DNA from: Streptomyces violaceusniger Tu 4113
Lineage (GTDB): Bacteria > Actinomycetota > Actinomycetes > Streptomycetales > Streptomycetaceae
Assembly: GCF_000147815.2 (NCBI RefSeq)
Contig: NC_015957.1
Location: 5,146,001-5,210,000, forward strand
Reading direction: 5' to 3'
DNA length: 64,000 nucleotides
Part shown: in pieces, positions 45,401 through 52,217 of the stretch
Layout: each line of letters starts with the position of its first letter
Position numbering within the stretch: the first letter of the stretch is position 1
Program-made: the position numbers and the translations under genes
Notes under the pieces: generated by a model
What the model was told of the DNA's origin: nothing
The model's database searches: none
Seen by the model: the letters and a program-made list of their open reading frames with translations, nothing else

Positions 45401-47730
45401 GGCAATTCGTGCGGCCGGACGGCGCGGTGCTCGTCTCGGGTGGCGTCGGCGACCTCGGCCGACGCGTGGTCGGGTGGCTGGCCGGCACCCACGGCGTACG
45501 CGACCTGGTGCTGACCTCCCGCCGTGGGATGGAGACTCCCGGCGCGCAGTCCCTGGTGGACGAGCTGTCCGAGCTGGGCGCCACGGCCACCGTGGTGGCC
45601 TGCGACGCGGCGGACCGCGACGACGTCGCCGCGGTGATGGCACTGTTCAGTGAGAAGCGCCCGCTGCGCGGCGTGGTCCACGCGGCAGGTGTGCTGGACG
45701 ACGGCGTCCTGACAGACCTGACACCGGAGCGGCTCGACGCGGTCTTCCGGCCCAAGGTGGACGGCCTGTGGCATCTCCACGAGCTGACCCAGGACATGGA
45801 GCTGGACTTCTTCGTGATGTTCTCCTCCATCTCGAGCGTCATGGGAACACCTGGTCAGGGCAACTACGCCGCCGCCAACGCCTTCCTGGACGCGCTCGCC
45901 CACCTGCGCCGCGCCAAGGGCCTGCCAGCCGCCTCGGTGGCCTTCGGCCCCTGGGAGGGCGACGGCATGGCCGCGGGGCTCAGCGAGTTCGACCGAGCCC
46001 GCTTCGCCCAGCTCGGGCTGGACCGGCTGGCGCCGGACGAGGGCCTGGAGCTCCTCGAGCTCGCCGTCAGGAGCGGCCTCGCGCTGACGATGGCAGCCGC
46101 GCTGGACCTGAACCGCGTTCAGCACTACTTCGAGGACCGCGGCGGCATACCGCCGCTGTTCCGCGTGCTGCTGGGCAGCAACGCCGGCGGACGCTCCCAG
46201 GCGGGTGGCGGAACGGACCTGCGCAAGCTGCTGGGCGAGGCCTCGCCGGAGGAGTACCCGGCCGTGCTGCTGAGCACGGTCCGCACGGAGGTGGCGAAGA
46301 CCCTGGGCTTCGCCTCGCCGGAGGCCGTGGGCGTCGACCTGCCGCTCCCGGACATCGGCTTCGACTCGCTGACCGCGGTCCTGATGCGCAACCAGCTCGC
46401 GCACCTGACCGGACTCGCCCTGCCCGCGAGGATCGCCTTCGATCACCCCAACCTCATCTCACTGAGCGACTTCCTTCTGGCGAAGCTGCTGGAGGCGGGG
46501 CTGGACGCGGCACCCGGGCCCGGCACCGGCACCGGCGCGGTAGCCACCGAGGCGGCCGATGCCGCGGGCACGGACCTGTCCGTGGCCCGGAGGGGCTGCC
46601 TGCACCCCGACCTCCGCTTCGACAACGCCATCGCGGCACCGGAACGCCCGGAGGCGGTCTTCGTCACCGGCGCCACCGGATTCGTCGGCGCACACCTGCT
46701 GCACGAGCTGCTCGCCTCCAAGGTGGTCGCCTACTGCCTGGTGCGGGCGGACGACGCCCACCAGGCCATGGAGCGCCTGGTCGCCGCCCTCGACGACTAC
46801 GGCCTGTGGAAGGAGGAGTTCGCGCCGCTGCTGAACTCGGTGGTGGGCGACCTCACCCAACCGCTGTTCGGCCTGGACGAGAAGCGCTTCGACGAACTGG
46901 CCGACCAGGTGGACGCCATCTGCCACTCCGCTGCCCTGCTGAATTGGATGCGGCCGATGGCGGAATACATCGGCCCCAACATGGTCGGTACGCACGAGGC
47001 GTTGCGTCTGGCCTCGCGCGGTCGCGGCAAGGCGTTCCACTTCATCTCCACCTTCGCCACGCTGCCCAGGTACCTGGGATACTCGGTCACCGAGGACGCC
47101 CCGGAGTACGGCTACCAGACCTCCAAGTGGCAGGCGGAGCAGATGGTGGCCGCCGCCCGCTGGCGCGGCGCGAAGGCGTCGACGTACCGGCTGCCGTACG
47201 TGGGCGCCTCGACCCGCACCGGGCAGTTCCGGCTCGACCGCGGCGACTTCCTGCACAACCTGATCACCGGCTGCCTCGCGATGGGGAGCTTCCCGTCGCT
47301 GGCCGCCGACCTCACGGCGGTGCTGCCGGTCGACTACCTGTGCCGGACGGTCGCCGAGGCGATGACCAGCGACCTGGCGCGCATCGGCAGGGACTACGAC
47401 TTCGTCAACTCCGGCGCCCCGGCCTTCGACCGCTTCTTCGAGATGGTCGGTGCCGCCGGCGGCGGGGCGCAGATCGTGCCCTTCGACGAATGGCGGCAGC
47501 GGGCGCTGGAGTTCGCCGCAGGGCACCCGGCGAGCCCCCTGGCCCGGATCGCCGCCCTGGTGGACGGCCTGACGGCGCAGGGCCTGGTGGACATGTTCGC
47601 CGCGCTCCCCGTGGGAGGCGCCGTCTTCGGCGCGGAGGACTACCCGTCCCCGCCCATCGACGAGGAATTCGTCCGCACTTATGTGCACCGCATCAACACT
47701 TCGGACCGAGCGGAGAACACGACGTCATGA
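36460..47730 (+). CDS. Hybrid NRPS-PKS: F-(half C)-A-NMT-T-KS-AT-DH-KR-ACP-R
   Basis: A 3756-residue megasynthase; ATG 36460 follows GGGGAGG. Domains in order: formyltransferase (1-300; N91, H93, D129 match the Met-tRNA formyltransferase triad); C-terminal half of a condensation domain (about 340-600); adenylation (about 600-1480, 'YTSGSTGRPKG', A10 Lys K1481) with an N-methyltransferase inserted (about 1080-1370, 'FEIGSGSGLML'); carrier (Ser about 1533); KS (C1766, H1901); AT (S2222, 'HAFH', malonyl type); DH (about 2480-2740, H-x8-P with Gly replaced by Asp, then DSAMQ); KR (about 2960-3130, SGGVGDLG and LDD, B-type); ACP (S3303); thioester reductase (about 3400-3756, TGATGFVG, YQTSKW). The A pocket reads D-I-L-Q-L-G-M-V-W, close to the glycine code. 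Predicted product: N-formyl-N-methylglycine plus one malonate, reduced to an enal or enol. Two TTA codons (36646, 40681). Confidence 0.88.
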   Translation: MTSMRSVLIGGGSVLARCGEALVAKGHRIAAVVTGDATARSWAVKAGIPHHELAEAVALAPRLSCDLLLSVGNYAVVPEALLGCATRAAVNYHYGPLPEYSGLHTPSWAIADGAREYAITWHRMAEVVDGGEVLRRVPVAIEPEDTALSLGLKCDEAAVASLAGLIDEIAEGRETSAPQNSATRRYFSRHTQFAGEGLIDWNLPAERIAAMVRATDYGPFASPLVWPKVNLGGHFHAVRAARAQTGAAADDAAAAPGTVLSCDDASGLRVATGAGSVALARLCTLEGEEWSAGAIAAAHGIRPGTILDVPGQDASARLTEAGVKASKAAGRWRERLIGGGDHPYRLPYPQPRPGTRARAESGQQSDPVLVRCHVPLQAGGDGDLEASAAAAAHLAGALGIFLGRASGRREVHLAMAAPRDGVDAAHRDLFAAWLPLPCRVDADATISENLRAVRREFARGQERGWIRRDAVGRDEALRERWNSGALTPDVLISWGTRDAAGHGPGGQDGHRPKLELHIQQDGAQEGALVTFHYDATRLPAPDVARLAGQFTAWCGRLLAAAEQLPATAGLLTADERAVLIEEFNDTTGAAADLPEQGLHRLFEQAARGHAEDTALVCADTSLTYAELNARANRLAHALTDRGVGRGDLVGVALGRSTDLIVALLAVMKTGAAYVPVDPRFPAERIRQMIDDADPILIITPATVPAVLAAWDTRCVSVHLGAELSADGDLAVEVGAGDLAYVLYTSGSTGRPKGVEITHGAVGNFLAAMRERPGCTAADRLLAITTVSFDISVLELFLPLLCGATTVIAQAQETLDAKALSGLMERHAITMMQGTPSTWQLLLDGGWQGTPTLKKILCGGEALSRDLADRLLAARAPVSVWNMYGPTETTVWSTAWEVAAQTEEGGILIGSPIDRTQVYVLDENLSPVPLGFPGELCIGGAGVARGYRDDPGQTRLRFPDNPFHPGTLYRTGDLARFVEPGRLTLLGRNDRQIKLRGHRIELADVEAAVSRHESVRRAVVVGRDEHLVAYCVRDVAPASDPVPAPVDQSTALAEWAAAWDRAYETGTDPGSADATFNLAGWHNSYDGLPFSMGEMRDWQRSSVQHVLSHAPQNIFEIGSGSGLMLFGLAPHCRSYYAVDASAAAVEMTRRHLASLPHVTCEQRAAHALPEVAEGAFDTVVINSVAQYFPSVDYLTSVLEWATKAVTRGRVFLGDVRDLSLLDVFHADVAHFRAEGKAGGNSTEELARRTERGMRGERELVLNHAYFANLPHLFPQISRVDITLRDGRYVNEMTRYRYDVTLHIGEDAQPATPAAEKDWQADGLDLAALRAQLGSVADRPLRLNGIPNGRLGEVCGRVASALETRGASTSVVPTSWIDPTDLAGVAAEAGLELALLPSRSGGTWRCDALLWRSGQTPDLSSHPAEALDRDALSEYANTPAVGEPPRTPLHRVLRPWLAERLPGYMVPAFFVELDELPLTPNGKIDENALPDPVVEVDATAKPATELERDIMAIWSDVLGHDRIGVNQNFFDIGGNSLRVVRVQTRLEELLGRPVFEAKLFEHFTVKTLAAYLAGGTRTRQEVVPDRRRAVQDEPIAVIGMACRLPGDANTPEEYWELLERGGDGIVDVPKDRWDAEALYSADPEMPGTSYCSQGGFVHPIDLFDAPFFGISPREARSLDPMQRMVLETTWEAFERAGYTMDRLRGSQTGTFIGIGKSSAWREYGLTTAGGLSDLDGYVGSGSMGGTMSGRVSYIFGLEGPTLTVDTACSSSLVTTHLACNALRNGECDLAVSAGVSLMLTPELHVEFSRLRGMSTDGRCRSFSSDTDGTGWSEGSATVVLKRLSDARRDGDPILAVLRGTAVNHDGHSASLTTPSGPAQQRVIRAALAASGLQPDDIDYLEAHGTGTKLGDPIEGTALAEVFGRSHSDEAPLWVGSAKSNLGHTQAAAGLAGMMKVVLAMRHDTLPRTLHVAEPTPAVDWKGAGMALVQEQRPWPAKDVPRRAGVSSFGIGGTNAHVIVEEPPRPAAKAVEEGTPTPLPSTVPFVVSGQNDSALRQQVENLHLHMSMNIQDDLGDVARSLATTRSHLRRRLVLPASDNAELLDKLASFARTGELPVESVRTGNHAEEPRLALLFTGQGSQLPGMGKDVYDVYPVFREALEEVAARFTELEKPLLEVMWADPAGEDAALLHRTDFTQPALFALEVSLWRLWESWGVRPELLLGHSIGELAAAHVAGMFDLDDACRLVAARSRLMQALPARGAMVSLEAGGQEAEAAIDALGLRGKLDVAGLNTPTQTVLSGDTDAVEAIAAHFTEQGRKAKRLTVSHAFHSHHMDGMLVEFRAVAETVRFRPAVIPLVSSLTGERAAPGELGHADYWVRQVRHAARFSDGMHNLRREGANAFLELGPQPVLSGLGAFCLADEGPMSWVPSCTPGKNGASVIQRSLAELHVRGVPVDWDGYFAPFGGGRVALPTYAFQRERFWFEPPLSREVGAGLNPTGHPLLGGGVEIAGTELSLFTNVVATDQPEWVQEHRVMDTVLLPGTAFFEVIRAAGDAAHEGEWDVSDVVFAWPLVIAPGAPVRMQVTVGPAIGETRPVKVYSAPESEDGAWQLHVEGSLTPAEAAGAATATAGTLPPRGAEPLDVPALYRELDSVGYGFGPKFRGIKEAWQTEGVVWARVALSESTQQSAAGYVLHPALLDSAMQSLLMTQRLRNPDSDDVFVPFEAERLSVRVKGLAEIWVRVAEFELGDGEFWGSLDIHDSDGSHVGHLHRLHARRMDRAVLRRLAAVGVDRFQFDVDWRHVDTENVELGGSWGMLTPAGDVPWAREVKTLLARAGIQMIKVQDLEDAEDLDGLVCLWDSDAEVPDQAHAFAARALEQLQEAIGTEFRTPLVWVTRHAVGTGADDMVSGPGAGPLWGLMRTARNEHPELSLRLIDIGEEEADRKALPAALMLEAEPECAIRDGEVLVPQLLRAGEKASVPAQQRQFVRPDGAVLVSGGVGDLGRRVVGWLAGTHGVRDLVLTSRRGMETPGAQSLVDELSELGATATVVACDAADRDDVAAVMALFSEKRPLRGVVHAAGVLDDGVLTDLTPERLDAVFRPKVDGLWHLHELTQDMELDFFVMFSSISSVMGTPGQGNYAAANAFLDALAHLRRAKGLPAASVAFGPWEGDGMAAGLSEFDRARFAQLGLDRLAPDEGLELLELAVRSGLALTMAAALDLNRVQHYFEDRGGIPPLFRVLLGSNAGGRSQAGGGTDLRKLLGEASPEEYPAVLLSTVRTEVAKTLGFASPEAVGVDLPLPDIGFDSLTAVLMRNQLAHLTGLALPARIAFDHPNLISLSDFLLAKLLEAGLDAAPGPGTGTGAVATEAADAAGTDLSVARRGCLHPDLRFDNAIAAPERPEAVFVTGATGFVGAHLLHELLASKVVAYCLVRADDAHQAMERLVAALDDYGLWKEEFAPLLNSVVGDLTQPLFGLDEKRFDELADQVDAICHSAALLNWMRPMAEYIGPNMVGTHEALRLASRGRGKAFHFISTFATLPRYLGYSVTEDAPEYGYQTSKWQAEQMVAAARWRGAKASTYRLPYVGASTRTGQFRLDRGDFLHNLITGCLAMGSFPSLAADLTAVLPVDYLCRTVAEAMTSDLARIGRDYDFVNSGAPAFDRFFEMVGAAGGGAQIVPFDEWRQRALEFAAGHPASPLARIAALVDGLTAQGLVDMFAALPVGGAVFGAEDYPSPPIDEEFVRTYVHRINTSDRAENTTS

Positions 47731-49070
47731 GCGACGCGAACCAGGCACCAGACGCGACGGTGGACGACGACGCCACTGTCACCGGCACCTACCAGAAGAC
47801 CGGCACCTTCCTGCACTCCTCGGCGGCGGTGCACGCCGGGCAACTGTCCCCGGTACTGGACAAGTACCAGGTGCACAAAGGGCAGATGGAGTCGAGGCTG
47901 CCTCCGCACCGGAAGCTGAACACGAGCTGCTTCCGCCCCGAGGCACACCCCACCCAGGTCGTCCGGATGAACCTGGACGACGACTTGGCGGACAACCTGG
48001 CACGCCAGCTGCGCTGCCAGGCGGTGATCCAGGAGAGCTTCGCCGCCGCCTCGATCGGCAGCTACTTCCCGGTCTCCACCATGTTCGAGAACTGCGTGCT
48101 GTTCGTGCCCTCGGCGAAGCGCTTCTACGACCTGAACCAGGACATCGTCCAGGAGCACTTCCCCGAGGTGGAGACCGCGGTGGTCAACGCCTTCATCGTG
48201 CCGGCCGAGAAGCGACCGTACGGCACCCACGCGGCCAGCTCGATCGCCCTTCAGATCCCGTCGCTGGTGAAGAAGCAGCTCGGTTTCCCCACCGAGTACC
48301 GCAGCTTCCACACCGCGCTGACCCCGACTCCCCTGAGCCGGCAACCCTTCGTGATCTTCGAGGAGGCCGAGCTGGAGGCCCCGAACCTCCCGTTCGTCTA
48401 CGAGAAGACGCTGGAGTACGGCCTTGAGGGCGAGGAGAAGGACGCCGTCGACAAGGCGCTGTACCTCTTCCTGGAAGGGCAGCTGTCCGAGATCGACCTG
48501 CCCTCGGTGCGGGACTTCCTCATGGCGATGTACTGGGCGAAGACGTACGCCGACAAGCCGTCTCCCGGCTACTACTGCGACAGCCGGGTGGGCGACGCCC
48601 TGGTCTTCGACAACTACCGGGCACACGCCGACAGCACCCTGCCCCGGACCGCCAAGGACCGCCTCACCATCGACCTGCGCTGCTTCAACAAGGTGCTCTA
48701 CCCGAAGGGCATGACCAGCGGCTTGGACTTCATCGTCGATCCGGACGAGCGCGCCTACCAAGCCAGGCGCAAGTGGGCGTCGATCGAGTTCCTCCTTGCC
48801 ACGCTCGGCTACGAGAGTGTCGATGAGTTCCTGCGTCTGGTGTTCGGCGGCACCCGGCGCGCAGCGGACATCGATCCGTTCGGCCTGATGACCGACCTCC
48901 AGTTCGGCATCTACAACAAGTCCGAATACCACCTGCTGGACCAGAACCTCGACGACCACTACGAGCGGGTCGAGGCCCTGTACGACCGCATCGCGAAGGA
49001 GGGGGAGTACTTCCTGCCGGAGCGAGCCAGACAGTGCCTCACGGCGCTGAGCGAGCAGCCCGGCAACTGA
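47727..49070 (+). CDS. Uncharacterised partner of the megasynthase, possible oxygenase
   Basis: A 447-residue protein whose ATG overlaps the megasynthase stop by 4 bases, so the two are translationally coupled and likely act on the same molecule. I do not recognise the family. The segment 'YYCDSRVGDALVFDNYRAH' then 'LPRTAKDRLTIDLRCF' resembles the C-terminal half of cupin-fold Fe/2OG oxygenases (GDxxxFD...H...R), but I cannot find a convincing HxD motif. The N-terminal 45 residues look disordered, and the last 100 ('RKWASIEFLLATLGYES', 'LDQNLDDHYERVEAL') are helical. It may tailor the released aldehyde. Function unproven. Confidence 0.6.
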   Translation: MSDANQAPDATVDDDATVTGTYQKTGTFLHSSAAVHAGQLSPVLDKYQVHKGQMESRLPPHRKLNTSCFRPEAHPTQVVRMNLDDDLADNLARQLRCQAVIQESFAAASIGSYFPVSTMFENCVLFVPSAKRFYDLNQDIVQEHFPEVETAVVNAFIVPAEKRPYGTHAASSIALQIPSLVKKQLGFPTEYRSFHTALTPTPLSRQPFVIFEEAELEAPNLPFVYEKTLEYGLEGEEKDAVDKALYLFLEGQLSEIDLPSVRDFLMAMYWAKTYADKPSPGYYCDSRVGDALVFDNYRAHADSTLPRTAKDRLTIDLRCFNKVLYPKGMTSGLDFIVDPDERAYQARRKWASIEFLLATLGYESVDEFLRLVFGGTRRAADIDPFGLMTDLQFGIYNKSEYHLLDQNLDDHYERVEALYDRIAKEGEYFLPERARQCLTALSEQPGN

Positions 49071-49110
49071 AAGGTCCGGGAAGGACGCGGCCTTTGCACC
49101 GTGTCCTATG

Positions 49111-49945
49111 GTCAGTTTGAGGAGGCGTTTATAGCAGCCGAGGGCGGCGGCAAGGCCGAGGAACGCCAGATAGTTCCGTGGGTGACGCTCGTAACGGGGT
49201 GACAGCCGGCGGTAGCCGGTGAGCCAGGAGATCGTGCGCTCGATCACCCACCGCCAGCGTCCCAGCCGCTCGCTCGAGTCGATTCCTTTGCGGGCAATGC
49301 GCACTCCGATGCGCCTCCAGCGAAGCCATCTATGCAGGTCGGGCCGATCGTAGGCTTTGTCTGCGTGCAGGCGCCGGGGTTTGAAGTACCGCCTGCGGTG
49401 AGGGTCGTGTCTCGATTGGTGACCCTCGACCATGGGCTTCAGGCGGGCGGCGAGCAACGCGTCGGCGGTCTGTTTACCTGCGCCGCAGGCGGCCAGCAGT
49501 TGCTCGCTGGGCAGCCGCTGGCCGGTCAGGGCGATGCGGAGCGCACTGCGCGAGAAATGGCCCGCAGCCTCGGGCGAGGCGGTGAGCCTACGCAAGGACG
49601 GAGTGCCGGCCGCCTCCCGCAGGCGTCGCATGGCCCTGACCAGTCCAGATCGGGTAGTGATCCGGGTCCGGCACGTACGGCACGCGAGGGGGAGCGGGCG
49701 GCTGGCATACACTGCCCGCAGTGGCCTTCCGTAGCTGCTCGGCTGTCTCCTCGTTGGCGCCGGAGCCCGGGCGAACGCGATCGTGGTGCGCCGGGTGGGC
49801 AGCCGGCCTTCCAAGGCCCGGCGCAGGATGCACCTCCTTCCCGCACTGCTCACCGACATCACTACCGGCGCACCGGTACTCCCCCTCACCGTGAGGTGCT
49901 GGTCGCACTTCTGGCTGCCTTTCATGCCCTGGCGGCACAGCTATC
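49111..49945 (-). mobile_element. Degenerate IS5-family transposase fragments
   Basis: Leftward coding pieces in one frame: near 49.9 kb 'GSQKCDQHLTVRGSTGAPVV', then unrelated sequence, then 'LKPMVEGHQSRHDPHRRRYF', 'RRLHADKAYDRPDLHRWLR', 'RWVIERTISWLTGYRRLSPR' and 'NYLAFLGLAAALGCYKRLL'. These are the catalytic C-terminal parts (DKAYD, VIERTISW) of an IS5-family DDE transposase. The N-terminal domain and first Asp are absent and the pieces are scrambled, so the element is inactive. It lies directly after the megasynthase operon and may mark the cluster's right edge. Confidence 0.65.
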
Positions 49946-50031
49946 CCGGCAAGCTGTTTCGGACACCCGAAGTAGCACTTTTATCTGAAAACCATCCACT
50001 GCTGTCACTTCAGCCGTTACGTTCTGATGTC

Positions 50032-50172
50032 ATGAGGTTCCTGCACACCTCGGACTGGCATCTGGGCCGCCGGTTCCACGGGGAAGACCTGATCAACCGT
50101 CAGCGCGAAGTCCTGGCCCATATCTGCGCCACCGCCCACACCGAACAGGTCGACGCTCTGTTGATCGCGGGT
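50032..50172 (+). pseudogene. sbcD: 5' stub of sbcD (exonuclease subunit D)
   Basis: About 47 codons starting 'MRFLHTSDWHLGRRFHGEDL' and ending 'VDALLIAGE' match the conserved N-terminus of SbcD, with metal ligands in 'DWHLG'. Homology stops where an IS3-type element begins ('...GEVPPRCGEG' replaces GDVYDRA). The rest of sbcD and sbcC are not present to the right, so this is a truncated remnant. Confidence 0.75.
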
Positions 50173-50810
50173 GAGGTTCCCCCGAGATGCGGGGAGGGGT
50201 GACAGAGGGTCAGATGGGTCTCACGAGAGGAGCCCAGACGATGCCTGCCCCGAGGAAATACCCGCTGGAGTTGCGTGACCGCGCGGTCCGCATGTATCGC
50301 GCCGCCGAGCCGAAGCCCGTCATCCGCCGTATGGCAGAGGAACTCGGGGTGCATCACGAGGCTCTGCGCAACTGGATCCGTCAGGCCGAGGCTGATGCCG
50401 GTGAGCGAGGCGACATTCTCACCACCGCCGAGCGTGAGGAGCTGGCTGCTCTGCGGAAGGAGAATGCCCAGCTCAAGCGGGCGAACGAGGTCCTGCGGAC
50501 GGCCTCAGCTTTTTTTCGCGGCCCAGCTCGACCCGACCCGGCCCAGGTGACCGCGCTCGTCGATGCGCACCCGCACCTGGGGGTCGAGCCCGTACTCCGG
50601 GAACTTTCCATCCCCTCCTCCACCTACTACCGCTGGCGCCAGGCCGAGAAGGAGCCATGCAAGCGACGCCGCCAGGACGCCGAGCTCACCGGGAAGATCC
50701 GGCAGGTCCACGCCGACTCCGGCGGGATCTACGGCTCACCCCGCGTGCACGCCGTCCTCCGGCGTGAAGGCATCCACGTCGGCCGCAAACGCATTGAACG
50801 GCTCATTTGA
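50173..50810 (+). mobile_element. Truncated IS3-family element
   Basis: It begins at the sbcD breakpoint with GAGGTTCCCCCGAGATGCGGGGAGG, a typical IS3-type left end in Streptomyces. It carries OrfA and the first third of OrfB, and ends abruptly near 50810. No right inverted repeat is found. Confidence 0.6.
50241..50810 (+). CDS. IS3-family transposase, OrfA fused to truncated OrfB
   Basis: 189 residues from ATG 50241 (GAGAGGAG upstream). Residues 1-90 are OrfA: a helix-turn-helix ('VIRRMAEELGVHHEALRNWI') and a leucine-zipper-like coil ('LAALRKENAQLKRANEVLR'). Then the frame runs through a run of seven T (50510-50516) straight into OrfB sequence ('VLRELSIPSSTYYRWRQAEK', 'HADSGGIYGSPRVHAVLRRE') and stops at 'RKRIERLI'. 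The catalytic DDE domain is missing, so it is non-functional. The T-run is the usual frameshift site; here OrfA and OrfB are in the same frame. Confidence 0.75.
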   Translation: MPAPRKYPLELRDRAVRMYRAAEPKPVIRRMAEELGVHHEALRNWIRQAEADAGERGDILTTAEREELAALRKENAQLKRANEVLRTASAFFRGPARPDPAQVTALVDAHPHLGVEPVLRELSIPSSTYYRWRQAEKEPCKRRRQDAELTGKIRQVHADSGGIYGSPRVHAVLRREGIHVGRKRIERLI

Positions 50811-51032
50811 TCAGCCGGTGCCGCTACGCGCACCCTGGCAGCCTCCGTTGCCCCCGGCGCCGCGTCCCCACTCGCCAGCGCGGCCGAGGCCGAAGGTCGC
50901 TGCCGGATCTCTCGACGCCACACTCCTCGGCCATGCTCCAGTCGCCCCGATCGAGCGCGTGCCGCGGACTGGGTACGCCGCGTGCCAGCTCCTGCGCCGC
51001 AGTGGGACAATCGGACCGGTCCCACATCTGAT

Positions 51033-51869
51033 TTATTCGTGGGCAGGGTCGAACTCGCCGAACTGCCGCAAAAATTCTTCCGCCGCTTCTGCAATCACCT
51101 GCACCGGGTCCGCGACACGGCGAAAGTCGAACCACTCGCCACTAATCCGCCGCTGGCCGAACCGGTCATGCAGATGGCGTTCCAGCGGAAAGCCCCCACG
51201 AGCACTCCAACGCAGGAATAGGGGAGATGCAGAACCCCTCTGGAGCGACTTGATCCGGCTCTCGATCTCCATGGCCACGCCGATCTTCACGGCCTTCGGG
51301 CTGTCCTTCGAGGACACGACGTATACCCAACGGCTATCGAGTGTTGGCTGCTTGGGAATGCGAGGACCCACGCGCATCGCAGCCTCCATGTGCTCCTCCA
51401 TTTCCTCGAACTCGCGGTCCTTCTTCTTGATGATCTTTGTCGCTACTGCGTCGAGAACGTCACGGGCCTCCTGGGCAGTGACGGCACCAGAGGCGATCAG
51501 GTCCAAGATCTCGATGACCGCAGGGATATCGATGTCTGTGCCATAACTGGGCGCCTCCCGGCGTACTTCACTGCCGTGGAATAGTCCCCAGTTCAGCGAG
51601 ACGCCTCGGATCGAGTACCCCCCAATTTTCAGATCCACGGTGAAGGTCTGAGCCACGAAGAATGTCCTCTCGTTGACGTGCACCGCCAGGGAACGCTGAA
51701 GTCTGCCAGGGACCACTGACACACGGAGCAGGCCGGCGACACCGCGGATGCCGGTCGACACCACTGCCGGCGCGAAGCTGCGGCACTGGTGCGGGCTCCT
51801 GCCGCTCCCCGGGCACGCCAAGCGGGTCCCTGGCACCGGTCGGCGACCCAACTCCATGTCCAAGGACAC
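51033..51869 (-). CDS. GIY-YIG (T5orf172-type) domain protein
   Basis: The C-terminal 90 residues form a GIY-YIG-like nuclease fold: 'WVYVVSSKDSPKAVKIGVAM', 'RIKSLQRGSASPLFLRWS', 'LERHLHDRFGQRRISGEWFD'. The middle part has a coiled, charged helix ('TKIIKKKDREFEEMEEHMEA'). Such proteins occur in phages and mobile elements. The start is unclear: ORF sequence in another frame upstream (51880-51967, 'EGSLLLRNEGRPVLYNGEDV') also looks coding, so there may be a frameshift near 51875, and the gene may be cut upstream by the IS5 insertion at 52003. Role unknown. Confidence 0.6.
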   Translation of the reverse strand: MSLDMELGRRPVPGTRLACPGSGRSPHQCRSFAPAVVSTGIRGVAGLLRVSVVPGRLQRSLAVHVNERTFFVAQTFTVDLKIGGYSIRGVSLNWGLFHGSEVRREAPSYGTDIDIPAVIEILDLIASGAVTAQEARDVLDAVATKIIKKKDREFEEMEEHMEAAMRVGPRIPKQPTLDSRWVYVVSSKDSPKAVKIGVAMEIESRIKSLQRGSASPLFLRWSARGGFPLERHLHDRFGQRRISGEWFDFRRVADPVQVIAEAAEEFLRQFGEFDPAHE

Positions 51870-52053
51870 CGCACACCCTTGACGCGGTAGACGTCCTCGC
51901 CGTTGTACAGGACTGGGCGGCCCTCGTTCCGCAGCAGGAGGCTGCCCTCACCACGCCACACAGTCACCCGCGGTCCTTGCTGTGGTTGCGGACTACAACC
52001 GACTAGGACTTGTCCGGCCGATCATGTGACTGCCTCGTGTCTGAATCGTGAGA

Positions 52054-52119
52054 GCGGACAGCGCAAGATCCTTGTAGGCGGACAAGTCGGATCCTGCTCT
52101 GCGGACAGTTGATCTCCCT
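52054..52119 (+). repeat. IS21 left terminal repeats (three GCGGACA sites)
   Basis: GCGGACA recurs at 52054, 52078 and 52101, about 24 bases apart. The innermost site extends to a 19-base sequence (52101-52119) that is perfectly inverted at 55227-55245. Multiple terminal sites are the IstA binding pattern of IS21 elements. Confidence 0.8.
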
Positions 52120-52217
52120 TTCCGTGGACCCATTCGTGTCGATTCCGAACAGGTGATCCCTCCGGGGGTTGGCTCGGTGCTGCTTGGCGGCCGAACCAAC
52201 TCATCACCGGAGGGATC

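Noticed and set aside
40681..46446. Two further long leftward ORFs (about 900 and 1000 codons) opposite the KS-AT-DH-KR region
   Set aside because: These are codon-position shadows of the megasynthase; no ribosome site or recognisable protein family.
45768..47726. 5' extension of the ORF that ends at 49070
   Set aside because: It lies wholly within the megasynthase in another frame and is arginine-rich noise; the real start is the ATG at 47727 that overlaps the megasynthase stop.
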